From: Hymenobacter volaticus
Lineage (GTDB): Bacteria; Bacteroidota; Bacteroidia; Cytophagales; Hymenobacteraceae
Direction of reading: 5' to 3'
Length of the DNA: 64,000 bases
Assembly (NCBI RefSeq): GCF_022921055.1
Contig: NZ_CP095062.1
Location: 124,001-188,000, forward strand
Shown: positions 18,174 through 28,454 of the stretch, piece by piece
Position numbering within the stretch: position 1 is the first letter of the stretch
Layout of the letters: each line of letters opens with the position of its first letter
Notes under the pieces: generated by a model
Told to the model about the DNA's origin: nothing
Databases searched by the model: none
What the model saw: the letters and a program-made list of their open reading frames with translations, nothing else
Translations under genes and position numbers: made by a program

Positions 18174-20977
18174 TCACACACTCGGGGTTGTATGCAGGGC
18201 CCGGAACTCGGAAGGCGAGACTTGGTAGCGGGCCTTGAAGCTGGTCGAGAAATAGGAGGGCGAGGAGAAGCCGAGTTGATAGGCTACTTCGGCAATGCTC
18301 AACTCATCATCCAGTAATAGTTGCCGGGCTTTGGTGAGCCGGATACCCTGGATGAAGTCGGTGACGCCAGTGCCGAGTACGGCTTTCACTTTGCGGTAGA
18401 GCTGCACCCGCGAAATGCCGAGGCTGCGGGCTATGTCTTCCACGCTTAAGTCAGACCGAGTAAGGTTGGCTTCCACAATAGCCGTGAGGTCGGCCATGAA
18501 CTTCTGATCCACTCGCTGCGGAGCCACGGTCACTGTCTCGACGGACAATTCGCGGCGAAAATGCTCGCGCATCTTGTCACGGTTGGCGAGCAGCGTGCGT
18601 AAGCTCTCGAGTAGGAAGGTGGGATTGAAAGGCTTGGTCAGGTAGAGGTCGGCCCCGGCTTGCACGCCTTCCACTTGCTGCTCGGGCGCGTTGCGTGCCG
18701 TAAGCAATACCACTGGAATGTGCGAAGTCCGCCAATCTCCTTTCAGCTGCGCCACTACCTCCAGCCCACTGATTTCGGGCAGCATCACATCGCACACAAT
18801 TAGGTCGGGAATCAGGTCGGCGGCCAGCCGCAAGCCCGTAGCCCCCTCGAAGGCAGTGCTGACTTGGAAGTGCGGTTGCAGCTTCTGCGTTAGAAATGCG
18901 TTGACATCCGGATTGTCTTCAATCACCAGCACCAAGGCCTCGCTGCCTCCATACGTGGCGGGTAGTTCATTATAAGTTGGCGCTGGACTGATGCCTTCTT
19001 CCAACGCAAAGGCGGGCAAAGCCAGTGGAGCATCCTCATCCTGCTTGAGCGTAGCTGGCAGCTCTAGCGGTAGCGTCACCACGAAGGTGCTACCTTGGCC
19101 GGGGTTGCTGGTGAACGTGAGTTGGCCCTGATGCAGGCGCGTAAGACCCAACGCTAGCGCCAAGCCCATGCCCGAACCCCGCGCCGCCGTCTGTTTGCCT
19201 TGGTAAAACCACTCGAAAATGTGCGCCCGATCCTGCTCGGAAATGCCCCGGCCGGTGTCTTCTACGCTCACCCGTACGCTGCCTTCGGCGGGCACTGCCT
19301 GCAAGCTCACTGTAATCTGGCCCCGGTCGGGGTGAATTTGAGGGCATTAGACAACAGATTGAAAAACACCTTGTCGAGGATGTTGACATCAAACCAAAGC
19401 CGGATAACGGGCTCGGCCGGCAGAAAACGCAGGACGATGCCGCGCTGCCGAGCCGGCTTCTCAAACACGTCCATGATTTCGCGCACAAACGCCACAAGGT
19501 TACCCTCGGTGGCGCGCACGGGCATCTTGCCCACGTCGATTTTGCGGAAATCCATAAGCTGATTCACAAGCTGGAGCAGACGCTGAGCGTTGCGCCTAAT
19601 CAATCCCACATCTTGGCGGTGCGGTGCGGGTAGGTCGGTGCTAGTGAGCATTTCCTCAACGGGCCCGAGAATCAGCGTCAGGGGGGTACGTAGTTCGTGC
19701 GAGAAGTTGGTGAAGAAACGCAGCTTGGCCTCGGTTTCCACTCGGGCGCGTTCGGCAAACTCTTGAATTTGATTGCGCTGCGAGCGTATTTCTTCGTTTT
19801 GCTGCCCAAGCTGCTGGTTGATGCGTCGGTTGGCCCGGAATGCGCGGAAGGCAATCAGCCCGAGTACCGCCGCTCCGAGTAAGGCCGCTGCCAGCACGTA
19901 TAGCACAATTTGCTGGCTGGCATACGTGTCGCGCTGCTGGCGCAGGAGTTGCTGCTGGCGCTGAATGTCCTGCTGCTGACTAGTTAGCTTTTCGGTTTGC
20001 AGCCGCATTGTTAGCACATTGGTCGAGTCGATGACCATGGTACTCAGGCTGTTTTCCTTTTCGTAGGGCTCTTTGCGCAGAATTTTCATGGCCATGCGAA
20101 TGGCCTCTTCCCCACCCGGCGAGTACAGCAGCGTCGCGTTGATGATGCCATCCTGCACCAACTGAATACCGCCGTGCATGCCCGGCAATCCATCCACGCC
20201 CACAATCTTGATGCGGCGGTCTAGGCCCAACTGTTTGCACACCTGATAAGCGCCTAACGCAAGCCGGTCGTTGTGCGCGAAAATCAAGTCCACTTCCGGG
20301 TGCTGACGTAGCACGGTGGGCAATCGGTCCAGCACCGAAGGCCGCTCCCAATTACTATTGACCTGCGCCACCAACTGTAGTTGCGGGTAAGCCGCCAACG
20401 CCTGCGTAAAGCCGCGGTGGCGGTCAACGGCGGGCGAAGTACCGGGGGCGCCTAGTATTTCCAGTACCTGGCCTTGCTGTTTCAGTAAGCTAGCTACATA
20501 ATTGCCGGCCGTCTGCCCCACTTCTATATTGTTGCCGCCCACGTAGGCCGTGTACAGTTTAGACGTGGTGCGACGGTCGAGAATCACGACTGGAATACCG
20601 CGGTTGTAAACTTCCTCCACAATGGGCGTTACCGGCTCGGTCTCGTTGGCCGACACAATCAGTAAGTCGATGCCTTCTTGCAGAAACTCCTTGATTTGCT
20701 GCTCTTGCAGCGCACTGTTGTATTTGGCGTCTTTTATCTCAAAGCTCACCTCCGGATAAAAGCTCAACTCCTTTTTCATGCCCGCCAGCATGGCCTGCCG
20801 CCAAGCGTCGCCGTTGGTGCACTGCGAAAAGCCAATGCGGTAAGTTGGGGTTGGCGTGGCCGGCCCGCAACCCGCTAGGCAACAACACAGCCACCAGAGA
20901 ACGACTGCTCGCCGAAGTAGCGTAGGCTGACCGCTCCCTCGCGAGAATGCGCGCCAGCTTGTAATCAGGTCAGCCAT
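18174..20977 (-). CDS. Hybrid two-component regulator with periplasmic sugar-binding domain, frameshifted
   Basis: One-protein signalling system of about 934 residues after repair. The start is the ATG at 20977 (MADLITSW). In order: a membrane/lipoprotein-like N-terminus, a type I periplasmic-binding domain (about 45-320; YRIGFSQCTNGDAWR, VVILDRRTTSKLYTAYVGGNN, GVDGLPGMHGG), a membrane helix, HisKA (NFSHELRTPLTL), HATPase (NILDKVFFNLLSNALKF, then DTGRGIS), a receiver (PDLIVCDVMLPE) and a C-terminal AraC HTH. The frame breaks after KFTPTG; one extra base in the C4 run at 19321-19324 gives FTPTGGQITVSL. The design matches BT1754, the fructose-sensing activator of the B. thetaiotaomicron fructan locus. 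Confidence 0.9.
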
Positions 20978-21304
20978 ATGAAAGAACTTGAGTAGCGAGA
21001 ACGGTAACAATACCTAAAGCTACTAAAGCGCCAAGATTCATTGACTTGAACGGGTACGTCTAGCTAGCTGACTTGGCAGCAGAAGGTCCTTTTCTACGGC
21101 TTTCAAAACGCCGCTCCTTTGCTCTCACGCCTATATTATGCATTGATTCTTGCTTTACGTACGAACTGTATATGACACAAGAATATGACGAGAAAGACGA
21201 GGAGTCGGCAAGGCGTTAGCTAAGCCAACATTTGAGGTCGAAGGTGCTTTAGTAAGTAATACGTAATGCCCGCTTTACCTATGAAGTAGTTATCACGCAG
21301 TATC

Positions 21305-23323
21305 TTGCCTCTGCACGTGCCTTTCCAGCCCTTGAAAAATCAGCTCGTTCCTGCCCTTCTTCTGCCCCCTTTGGTGCAGACTCTGCTTGAGGTATCACCG
21401 AGTGGAATTCTGATTTTAAGTTCTTTGCCGGCGGCAGCTGACAAGGTCAAAGAGCAGGGCTTTCTTGTCTTACATGCCAATGCAGCGGCCCACCGTTTGC
21501 TGCATTGGTCAGGGTCAACGGGTGCCATTCCTCTCAGCGAGTTACCCCACGCATTAGCGCCTGCCATCTGTTCGTTTTGCCAGCGCTTTCAAGGAGCCGA
21601 CCTCTCTAGCCTCAACGATACTGTCTCCTTGCCCGATGCACCCGATACGCTCTGGCAGTTAGTGATTCAGCACAGCGAAGACCTGCTAGTGCTAAACTTC
21701 ACTCCGTTACCCAACTCGGCGCCACGTCCGGAGCCGGAGCCTGCCAGCATAACTGACACGTTAGCACAGATACAGGCGCGGGACTTACAACGAGCCGAGC
21801 AAAGTGAAGCCCGCTTTCAGCGACTAGCGGAAACCACACCCATGGTGGTTTGGGAAGCCAATGCTGAGGGGCATACCACCTACTTGAGTCCGCATTGGGA
21901 GCGATTTACCAGCGCTGCCAACGGCCAAGGCTTGGGCTGGAAGGAATACATGCACCCCGACGACCAAGCGTCTTTCCTGCAAGCCTGGCTTACGTCGGTG
22001 CGCACCGCGCAGCCTTTTCAGGCGGAAATGCGGCTGCGGATTGCTGCCACTGGCGAGTACCGCTGGCACCTAGACCGCGCTATCCCTGTTTTCGATACCG
22101 CTGGCCAGGTAACGCAATGGGTGGGCGCAGCTATTGACATTCACGAACTGAAACACCTGCAACAAACCTTGCTGGAGAGCGAGCAGTACTTCCGGGCCAT
22201 GGCTGACCATGTGCCGGCCATGCTCTGGGTGACTGATCCGCAAGGACAATGCACTTACCTCAATCAGCAATGGTATGCTTATACAGGCCAGACCGAGGAC
22301 AATGCACTTGGCACCGGCTGGCTCCAAGCAGTGCACCCCGAAGATGCGCCGGCCGCCCGCGCGGCTTTCATCGAAGCCAACACCCACCAAACACCTTTCC
22401 GGGTGCTTTACCGCCTGCGACGACGCAACGGGCGTTACCGCTGGGCACTCGATGCTGCTTTGCCGCGCTTCAACGCGGCCGGCGAATATGAGGGCTTAGT
22501 TGGTACCGTTTTGGATATTCATGAGCGGCAATTAGCCGAGCAGGGACTGCAACGCTTAGCTCGGCAGCTACGTCAATCCCGCGACGAAGCGCAGACGCTG
22601 AACTCGGAGTTGCGCACCATCAATGCGCAGTTGATGCGTACCAACGCCGACCTCGACAATTTTATTTACACCGCCTCGCACGATTTAAAAGCGCCCATCA
22701 CCAACATCGATGGCCTGCTTGACGCTTTGCAACACCAGTTACCGCCCGCCGCCCGAGAAGCCGACCTCGTTATGCCAATCATCGGGATGATGCAGGAGGC
22801 AGTGGAGCGTTTCAAGAAAACCATCGACCACCTCACCGACATCACCAAGCTGCAACAAGAGCACGACTTACAGTCAGAGCCGGTGGATATTGCGGCTGTA
22901 GTGGAAGATGTGCGTCAGGATCTGCTACCCAGCTTGCGCGAAGCCGGGGCTCAGTTGGAAATAGATTTGTCTACCTGCCCGACGCTGCTTTTTTCCGTGA
23001 AAAATCTTCGGAGCATCGTTTATAACCTACTCAGCAATGCCCTCAAGTATCGACATCCCAACCGCCAGCCGTACATCCGGTTGGCGTGCTCGTCGGCAGG
23101 AGAAAACTGGCAAGTGCTCACCGTGCAAGACAATGGCTTAGGGTTAGCACTTGCTCAGCAGGCGCACTTATTTCGCATGTTTCAGCGCATGCACGACCAC
23201 GTCGATGGCTCAGGCATTGGGCTATACATGGTTAAGAAAATGGTGGAAAATGCCGGCGGCACAATTAGCGTCGAGAGTGAAGAGGGAGTAGGCTCGATAT
23301 TCTCAGTTTATCTGCCTCGCTGA
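21305..23323 (+). CDS. PAS-domain sensor histidine kinase
   Basis: 672 residues with no membrane segment, so probably cytoplasmic. Three PAS-like regions: a divergent one (about 20-110), then PAS 2 (about 170-285; TPMVVWEANAEGHTTYLSPHWERFT) and PAS 3 (about 300-420; MLWVTDPQGQCTYLNQQWYAYTG), both PAS/PAC of the type ending DIHELK or DIHERQ. A coiled-coil linker leads to HisKA with phospho-accepting His near residue 459 (ASHDLKAPITNI) and HATPase motifs NLLSNALKY, DNGLGL and GSGIGLYMVKKMV. No response regulator is adjacent. The start is uncertain: the frame opens at a TTG (21305), with a GTG at 21317. The PAS ligand is unknown. Confidence 0.88.
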   Translation: MPLHVPFQPLKNQLVPALLLPPLVQTLLEVSPSGILILSSLPAAADKVKEQGFLVLHANAAAHRLLHWSGSTGAIPLSELPHALAPAICSFCQRFQGADLSSLNDTVSLPDAPDTLWQLVIQHSEDLLVLNFTPLPNSAPRPEPEPASITDTLAQIQARDLQRAEQSEARFQRLAETTPMVVWEANAEGHTTYLSPHWERFTSAANGQGLGWKEYMHPDDQASFLQAWLTSVRTAQPFQAEMRLRIAATGEYRWHLDRAIPVFDTAGQVTQWVGAAIDIHELKHLQQTLLESEQYFRAMADHVPAMLWVTDPQGQCTYLNQQWYAYTGQTEDNALGTGWLQAVHPEDAPAARAAFIEANTHQTPFRVLYRLRRRNGRYRWALDAALPRFNAAGEYEGLVGTVLDIHERQLAEQGLQRLARQLRQSRDEAQTLNSELRTINAQLMRTNADLDNFIYTASHDLKAPITNIDGLLDALQHQLPPAAREADLVMPIIGMMQEAVERFKKTIDHLTDITKLQQEHDLQSEPVDIAAVVEDVRQDLLPSLREAGAQLEIDLSTCPTLLFSVKNLRSIVYNLLSNALKYRHPNRQPYIRLACSSAGENWQVLTVQDNGLGLALAQQAHLFRMFQRMHDHVDGSGIGLYMVKKMVENAGGTISVESEEGVGSIFSVYLPR

Positions 23324-23458
23324 GCAAGCGTAATAGCAAGCTGGTTGATTTGAAAACCGGGCATCATCTAGATTAGATGCTCTTGCCGCATGTTAAGTTT
23401 TCCAGTCGCTTTTCTCTCTAAGCACGAGCTTGGCGTGCTCCTTGCATAACTTGCTGCC

Positions 23459-23791
23459 ATGATGAAACTACGTTCCTTATTCGTGCTTCTAGTTGCAATT
23501 GGCAGCATCAGCAGTTGCCAGACAAGTCAACCCCAGACTGTGAATCCTACAAGCCAAACGGCACCCACAGGTGCTCCAACAGAAGCGGCAGCCCGTGCTG
23601 CTATTGCTCAGCACTTGCAGCAGCAAGCCAATAAAGCACTTTACCAGCTCGACTCTGCGCGGTTCACCGATGTGGACACCCACTGGCAGGTGATGGTCCC
23701 TCGCACCGACTGGGCGAACCGTATGCCCAACGCCGCCGCGTTTGAAGTAGACAAGCAAACCGGCAAAGTCATTACGTTGATGGTGAAGTAG
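23459..23791 (+). CDS. Small lipoprotein, function unknown
   Basis: A 110-residue protein with a signal peptide and lipobox (SISSC). A Thr/Pro/Gln-rich linker precedes a compact domain (about 50-110) with HLQQQANKALYQLDSARF, WQVMVPRTDWANRMPNAAAFEVD and KTGKVITLMVK. The last part resembles the closing strands of PepSY-like folds, but the evidence is weak and I assign no function. It lies between the PAS kinase and the BLUF protein on the same strand. A hairpin follows the stop, so it is probably a separate unit. Confidence 0.65.
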   Translation: MMKLRSLFVLLVAIGSISSCQTSQPQTVNPTSQTAPTGAPTEAAARAAIAQHLQQQANKALYQLDSARFTDVDTHWQVMVPRTDWANRMPNAAAFEVDKQTGKVITLMVK

Positions 23792-23795
23792 TAAA

Positions 23796-23823
23796 CGAAA
23801 GTCTCCCCGCCGGGAGACTTTCG
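23796..23823 (+). terminator. Stem-loop after the small lipoprotein
   Basis: Perfect 12-base arms CGAAAGTCTCCC (23796-23807) and complement (23812-23823) with a 4-base loop, four bases after the stop codon. There is no strong T run, so termination is probable but not certain. Confidence 0.6.
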
Positions 23824-23885
23824 CTTCAGTTGCAAGGTCCAATGTTGAGCTTGTGAGCTAGGGTACCAACTCCGAAATTGGCGCA

Positions 23886-24464
23886 ATGGAACTGCTGCTC
23901 CTACACCATCGGTCTTCTACCCAGGCCCTGACTCTCCTCGATAGCACTGTCTTACGTCAAAGCGTGCCCGAACACCTGTTGATAAAAAGTTACCAGCATG
24001 GTGAACGAATCAATGAGCAAGCCCTCGATTTGCGTGAGACAAGCCTGTATCAGCTGGTTTACGAGAGCCAGACCACTCCCCCATTGCCTAAGCTAACCCA
24101 GCTGCGTGACATTCTGCTTCGCTCACGTTGTTATAATACTGAACACCATATCACTGGCCTGTTACTTTGCAGTGAAGGGCGTTTTGTTCAGCTCTTAGAA
24201 GGAACTGAAGCCGATGTGCAGGAGCTGTTTGCCGCTATCAAGCAAGACCGACGACACAAGCAGGTGCAACTCCTACACCAAGGAGTTGCGCAAAAGCGTT
24301 GTTTCCCTGAATGGAGCATGGGGTTCGGGCAAGTGCCTGCCGCTGACCTCAATCAGCTAATAAGAGCTATACAAGTTCGCCAACCTGTCCGGGAGTTATG
24401 TTTTAAAGATCCATGCTTGCAGGCATTATGGCAAGCCGTAAGAGTGGCGGGCAGCAACGTCTAG
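23886..24464 (+). CDS. BLUF-domain blue-light sensor protein
   Basis: 192 residues. A flavin-binding BLUF domain occupies about 55-150. It shows the tyrosine strand LYQLVYES, then LRDILLRSRCYNTEHHITGLLLCSEGRFVQLLEG, where the Asn of the helix and the Gln in FVQLLEG correspond to the flavin-contacting Asn and Gln, followed by VQELFAAIKQDRRH and the Trp-containing FPEWSMGF. The first 54 residues are an extra segment without a recognised domain. A tail of about 40 residues could be an output or dimerisation helix. No EAL or GGDEF domain is fused, so signalling would go through a partner. The PAS kinase upstream is one candidate. Confidence 0.85.
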   Translation: MELLLLHHRSSTQALTLLDSTVLRQSVPEHLLIKSYQHGERINEQALDLRETSLYQLVYESQTTPPLPKLTQLRDILLRSRCYNTEHHITGLLLCSEGRFVQLLEGTEADVQELFAAIKQDRRHKQVQLLHQGVAQKRCFPEWSMGFGQVPAADLNQLIRAIQVRQPVRELCFKDPCLQALWQAVRVAGSNV

Positions 24465-24608
24465 CTGCTTGAAAGCAACATTTCCTACTTAATAGTGAAT
24501 TGCCTATCGCAAGCCAGAAAATAACGCTTGCCGTGAAACTAGCCGCTGCTTTTTGTGCGTCGGGCTCAGTGCACTAAGGCCCAAAGTGACGTCCACTGAA
24601 GCTGGGTG

Positions 24609-25735
24609 TTAAGGCAGTAATTTCTGGAAGAAAGGTGTCAACTCGTTGGCCAAAATTGCATGGTCTTCCACGTTGGGGTGACCGCTGCATCCGCGGGCCT
24701 GCATGGGCTGAAAGAAATGCACTGCTACGGGCTTGTCAGTAGGGTAAGCGGCGTCAGTTTTCTGCTTGACAACCGTTAAGCAGTTTTGCAGGGTGGTTCG
24801 GGGTTTGCCGTGTAGCATGGCGCTACTGAGTAAAGCAATCCGGGCATTAGGGTACTTTGCTTTCACTAGCGCCACGAATTGCACGTAGCTGCTCACAAAA
24901 CGGGTGGAGTCGAAGGGCAGCCGCTCTTTCTTGCCGTCGCCGTTACTGAAATCGTTGGTACCTAAGGCAATGCTGACAACTGAAGGAGCATAAGTAGTGA
25001 AATCCCAACGCAGCGGATTCTGCTCCCGAAAGTCCACTCGCTCATACACTTGGGGCATGGTGGGTCCGTCGCTGTTCCAGTTGCGGTACATTCCAATGCC
25101 GCTGACACTGCTTAGCAGAAAGTTGGTTTTAAGAGCACGGGCCACCCGGGACCATAAGCCATGTAGGCGTTGTGTTGATCGGGGTATTGACCACTGCCAC
25201 AAGGTACTTCGGAAGGGTCGGCGGCAGCTCCGCATGTGATGCTGTTGCCAATGAATTCTATCCAAGGTGCTTTTGGTTTTTGCAGCGCCTTTACCTTCCG
25301 GGCTGCTACTTTTTCAATAATAATTGGCCCTGTATGCGCCTCAGTAGCTTTATACATCCACACCGTATGCCTGCCCGGAGCAGCAACCGAAATAACCAGC
25401 GGTTCCTTGGTATTGCCATTGACCCGTACCCGTTTTTGATACACGCCATCGAGCTCGTATTGGAGGTAGCTGTGTCCTTCTCTAGTGGGCAAGGACGTGT
25501 AAATCTGACATTGAGTCCCTTCGAAGCTGAAGCCGAAGTGAACGGCCGAACTGATTAGTTCCAATTGCTGCTTGACGTTAACAACTGTTCGACCGTATGG
25601 CTGCAAAGCGGTGGCTGGCAAGGCACCAACCGCAGTTGTTGCGAGTTCTGAAGACGTACAGCTTAAAGAAAGCGAACAGAACGCCGTAAGTAGGTAGACG
25701 ACAGTTTTGGAAGGAGAAAAGTGTAGTGATTTCAC
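24609..25735 (-). CDS. CE2-like SGNH-family carbohydrate esterase, frameshifted
   Basis: Secreted deacetylase-type hydrolase of about 375 residues after repair. I place the start at a GTG (25735), giving a lipoprotein-like signal ending LSLSC; a GTG at 25762 is also possible. The N-terminal jelly-roll (about 40-140) precedes an SGNH domain: nucleophile Ser in FIGNSITCG, oxyanion Asn in LGTNDFSNGDG, and the Asp/His pair in GHPNVEDH. The arrangement matches CE2 acetylxylan esterases. The frame breaks at MAYGP; one extra C or G in the CCCGGG at 25145-25150 gives YGPRVARALKTNFLL. Substrate preference (xylan, mannan or others) is not visible. Confidence 0.78.
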
Positions 25736-25984
25736 GAAGATTAAAATAGCTACAGGTGGCACTACTTACCTTGCACCTGTTGGCACAGGGAGCTAGTAAG
25801 CTACACAAGCGCCGCTTCTCACGCCTAAAGCTACCTCAGGAAATCTTTTGTCTTAATTAATTAAAGCTGCACTTGCAACTAAGAGAGCTGTATCTAGCTA
25901 CCCTACCAACTGCAGTAAGTAAGCGAGAGCCTTACAAACTTACTTTCATGCAAAGCAGAGTATGTTATTCAGGGCCACTCAGTT

Positions 25985-26660
25985 CTATTTACTTTTAGCT
26001 GCCTGTAGATCTAGCTTGGGCACCTGCTGATCTTTAACGTAGATACTGGCCCGCTCTACCTCACTGGTGTCCGATAAGGCCCACCATACTTGGGTGCCTT
26101 TCGTGCCAATGCGCACCGCCTCTTTGTACTGGCCGAAAGGTTTTTCATAATTCATCGTCAAGCCCGCAAACCCAGTTTTGTCGTTGACAATCATTTCTAC
26201 TGCATCCTGGTTGTGCCGGTCGAGAGCAATTACGCCGCGCCCGTTATCAAGGAAGGACATGCCTCCGCGCTCCTGGCCAGTAGAGTCGTGAATGGTTATA
26301 CCGTATGAGCCGGCAACGCGGGGTAGACTTTGCCTTTTATCAACGGGTTGGGTGCTTCCCCAAAATCACCCGATCCTGCCCCTGCGGCCCAAGTACGACC
26401 AGCGAAGCTGTTGCTGCATCTTTTCGGTTGCGGCCCGCCGTTTCGGGTGGAGCACCAAGCAGAATCCGTGGCCTATCCTGCGCATCAACGACCGTGATAC
26501 CTCGCACCCGCAAAAAGGCAGGTTTATCTGCCACAAAACTCGTTACAACAGCTCCTGCCAACAGTAGGCCTGACAAAACCCCGAGCCGACGCTGACGCTT
26601 GAGTTGTTGCTCCAAGCGGGTAATTCGGTTCAGTAATTCGGTGGTATTATCTTCTGCCAT
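25985..26660 (-). CDS. Membrane-anchored beta-repeat protein of unknown function, two frameshifts
   Basis: About 225 residues after repair. The N-terminus is a short coiled coil (NTTELLNRITRLEQQLKRQRR) followed by one membrane helix (about 28-45), then short beta units of the form RGITVVDAQDRPRILLGAP. A known Bacteroidota family repeats this pattern (a V-D-x-x-G/D-x-x-R strand pair). Two breaks occur: one extra base in the C4 run at 26358-26361 gives ILGEAPNPLIKGKVY, and one in the G4 run at 26320-26323 gives YPRVAGSYGITIHDS, after which GQERGGMSFLDNGRG follows in frame. Both repairs fit the family consensus GK-x-YPR. The role is unknown. Confidence 0.6.
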
Positions 26661-26860
26661 CATGGAGTTCCGTGAAGAAAGAAATGAGTCTTGCTTTCAA
26701 GCTTCCAACTACTCTTTGCTACTACTGAGCAGTTGTAGAACTCATCTTACGTTTAGCAGATAGTCGGGTATTAACAAGATTTTGCAACGGTGGCAGCAAC
26801 CAGCATATAGCTACACCTGGAGGATTCAGTTAAGCACAATGCCGAACAAGCACAGTTATG

Positions 26861-27373
26861 CTATCTTATTCTTTTAAAAGAAAGAGTGTTGCCCCTGCTA
26901 GTGTAAATTAACTCAAGGCTTTCTTCATCCACTCCTACTATCTCCCAGCACATATCTTCTTTGGGTTGGACCAGGTACCTTTCGTTGTCACCGGGGTGTC
27001 CAGCTTCTGGTGCAGATGGACAAGCTTTGTCAAGAATGAACTCTGTGGAATCGCTGAGCTTTCCTCCGTAATAATCTAGGTAGCGGTGTCCTTTCAGTTC
27101 AAGCACATATTGATCATCACCGGCACTTCGCCACTTGCCTTGCAACAACTGATAAATTGTTTTAGTGGCTGCGCCCGGCTGAAGTGCCAGTGAAGCGGCT
27201 AACTCGGTAGACTCCGTTGGTGCAGGTGCCTTCACACTTTCACTTATCGAATCTAACGCTAGCACAGCAGCTTCCGGCTTGACTGCTGCGGGGTGAGATG
27301 AATTCTTTGTTTCGGGTGAACAAGCAGCTAGTAAACCAACAACGGAGAATAGAAGAAATAAATCAGGCTTCAC
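26861..27373 (-). CDS. Lipoprotein of unknown function
   Basis: 170 residues with signal peptide MKPDLFLLFSVVGLLAAC, whose lipobox predicts lipid anchoring. A low-complexity Ala/Ser/Glu linker (about 20-65) leads to a compact domain (about 70-170): IYQLLQGKWRSAGDDQYVLELKGHRYLDYY, then CPSAPEAGHPGDNERYLV and CWEIVGVDEESLELIYTSRGNTLSFKRI. The GKWRS...L.L pattern resembles lipocalin-like beta-barrels of secreted Bacteroidota proteins. No operon partner is visible. Confidence 0.65.
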   Translation of the reverse strand: MKPDLFLLFSVVGLLAACSPETKNSSHPAAVKPEAAVLALDSISESVKAPAPTESTELAASLALQPGAATKTIYQLLQGKWRSAGDDQYVLELKGHRYLDYYGGKLSDSTEFILDKACPSAPEAGHPGDNERYLVQPKEDMCWEIVGVDEESLELIYTSRGNTLSFKRIR

Positions 27374-27961
27374 GTAATTCTTACGTAACGAATTGGATAA
27401 GTTAAGAATACAAACTCAACTGGTTTAACTCAACAGTTGCAAATTGCTGATGAAGCGCTAAAATAGGATTTTTTTACTTGTACGGTTCCTTACTATTCTT
27501 CTCATAGGTCACAACCTGGATTGCATTCCAAAAATGGGATTGCTTAAGCAGGCCTTTCTATATGATCCTGAGATTAGTTTAATCGAGGATGCATTGCTTC
27601 GCCCTGCTAGGAAAAAATACGCCTTTGCGTACTTAAAACTTGAGCCTATTGTGCGTACCAAGTATCAAAAGAGTTGAACAAGGCTGCTCTGCTACTAAGG
27701 CACAATGGGCATTTAAGGCCCTGGAAAGCTGTTTAGACATTTATATCTCACTATTAGCTCAATAAGCAATAAGTGCTCTACTAATTGCCAGCACACGCTC
27801 GTAATGTATTTTATAGCTCTGTTTAGATTCCAAGCAGCTACAACTTGCTGATGGTATTATTCAGCCAGCGCTGATATGTGTTAACCGAGAATATAGTAGT
27901 ATTAACCTATTGTAATTGTCTGTACGAAAAATTTGATTCAAATTGAGACTTTCCTCCTATT
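27374..27961. other. Intergenic region with one possible tiny gene
   Basis: About 590 AT-rich bases between a minus-strand lipoprotein and a plus-strand small gene. Apart from the 47-codon frame at 27534-27677 described separately, I see no gene, RNA or clear terminator. Confidence 0.35.
27534..27677 (+). CDS. Possible 47-residue protein or gene remnant
   Basis: An ATG-initiated frame encodes a 47-residue basic peptide, including DPEISLIEDALLRPARKKY and ending RTKYQKS. Its composition looks like real protein and is helical in character. I do not recognise it, and it may be the end of a decayed gene. No clear ribosome-binding site was identified. Confidence 0.25.
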   Translation: MGLLKQAFLYDPEISLIEDALLRPARKKYAFAYLKLEPIVRTKYQKS

Positions 27962-28174
27962 ATGAATCAACCTCTCTCTACCCTTGCCTCTGAGTCGGTC
28001 CGTCAACGGTTCGTTGCTGGCTTATTGACTCTAACTCATGGCACACGCCTAGCTCCCACGCTTGAAGAGCAGGCATTATTAGCACAATTTGTTCGCGGCG
28101 AAATGACCCTAGAGCAAGTCCTCGCGCAACTAGAGAACATGGCAAATGAGCCCTCGCGAGATATAGCAGTATGA
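27962..28174 (+). CDS. Small acidic-helical protein, VbhA-antitoxin-like
   Basis: 70 residues. The pattern LAPTLEEQALLAQFVRGEMT followed by LEQVLAQLE resembles the C-terminal half of VbhA-type antitoxin domains, which usually inhibit Fic toxins (the E-x-x-x-L-x-x-x-V-x-G-E-x-[ST]-L-E/D pattern). No Fic gene is adjacent, so it would be an orphan. A second protein with the same pattern lies at 32853-33068 (ERSLLDRVGRREMTLPHLLAYLQE). The two look like diverged copies of one small family. The antitoxin relation is an inference from a short motif. Confidence 0.5.
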   Translation: MNQPLSTLASESVRQRFVAGLLTLTHGTRLAPTLEEQALLAQFVRGEMTLEQVLAQLENMANEPSRDIAV

Positions 28175-28454
28175 AATCAGAGCTTGTTTATAACAAGTAA
28201 GACTCTGTGTTACTAGCTCAACACTTAGTGAATTATACATGGAAAGTAAATCGCCACGCCCGACCACTACCTTAGGCGCCGTATATGACGCAGCAGGTAG
28301 TAATCAGACGTTGCCTGTAGCATAAGAGAGATTCTTAACTGCTAATAAGTATTTACACAAATATTTGATTATCAATTATGTATAAACCATCTAATATAGT
28401 TCTACTGCGCGTGCCTAACGAAGGAGGTAGAGCGGCTAACGCATCAGGGCGCAC

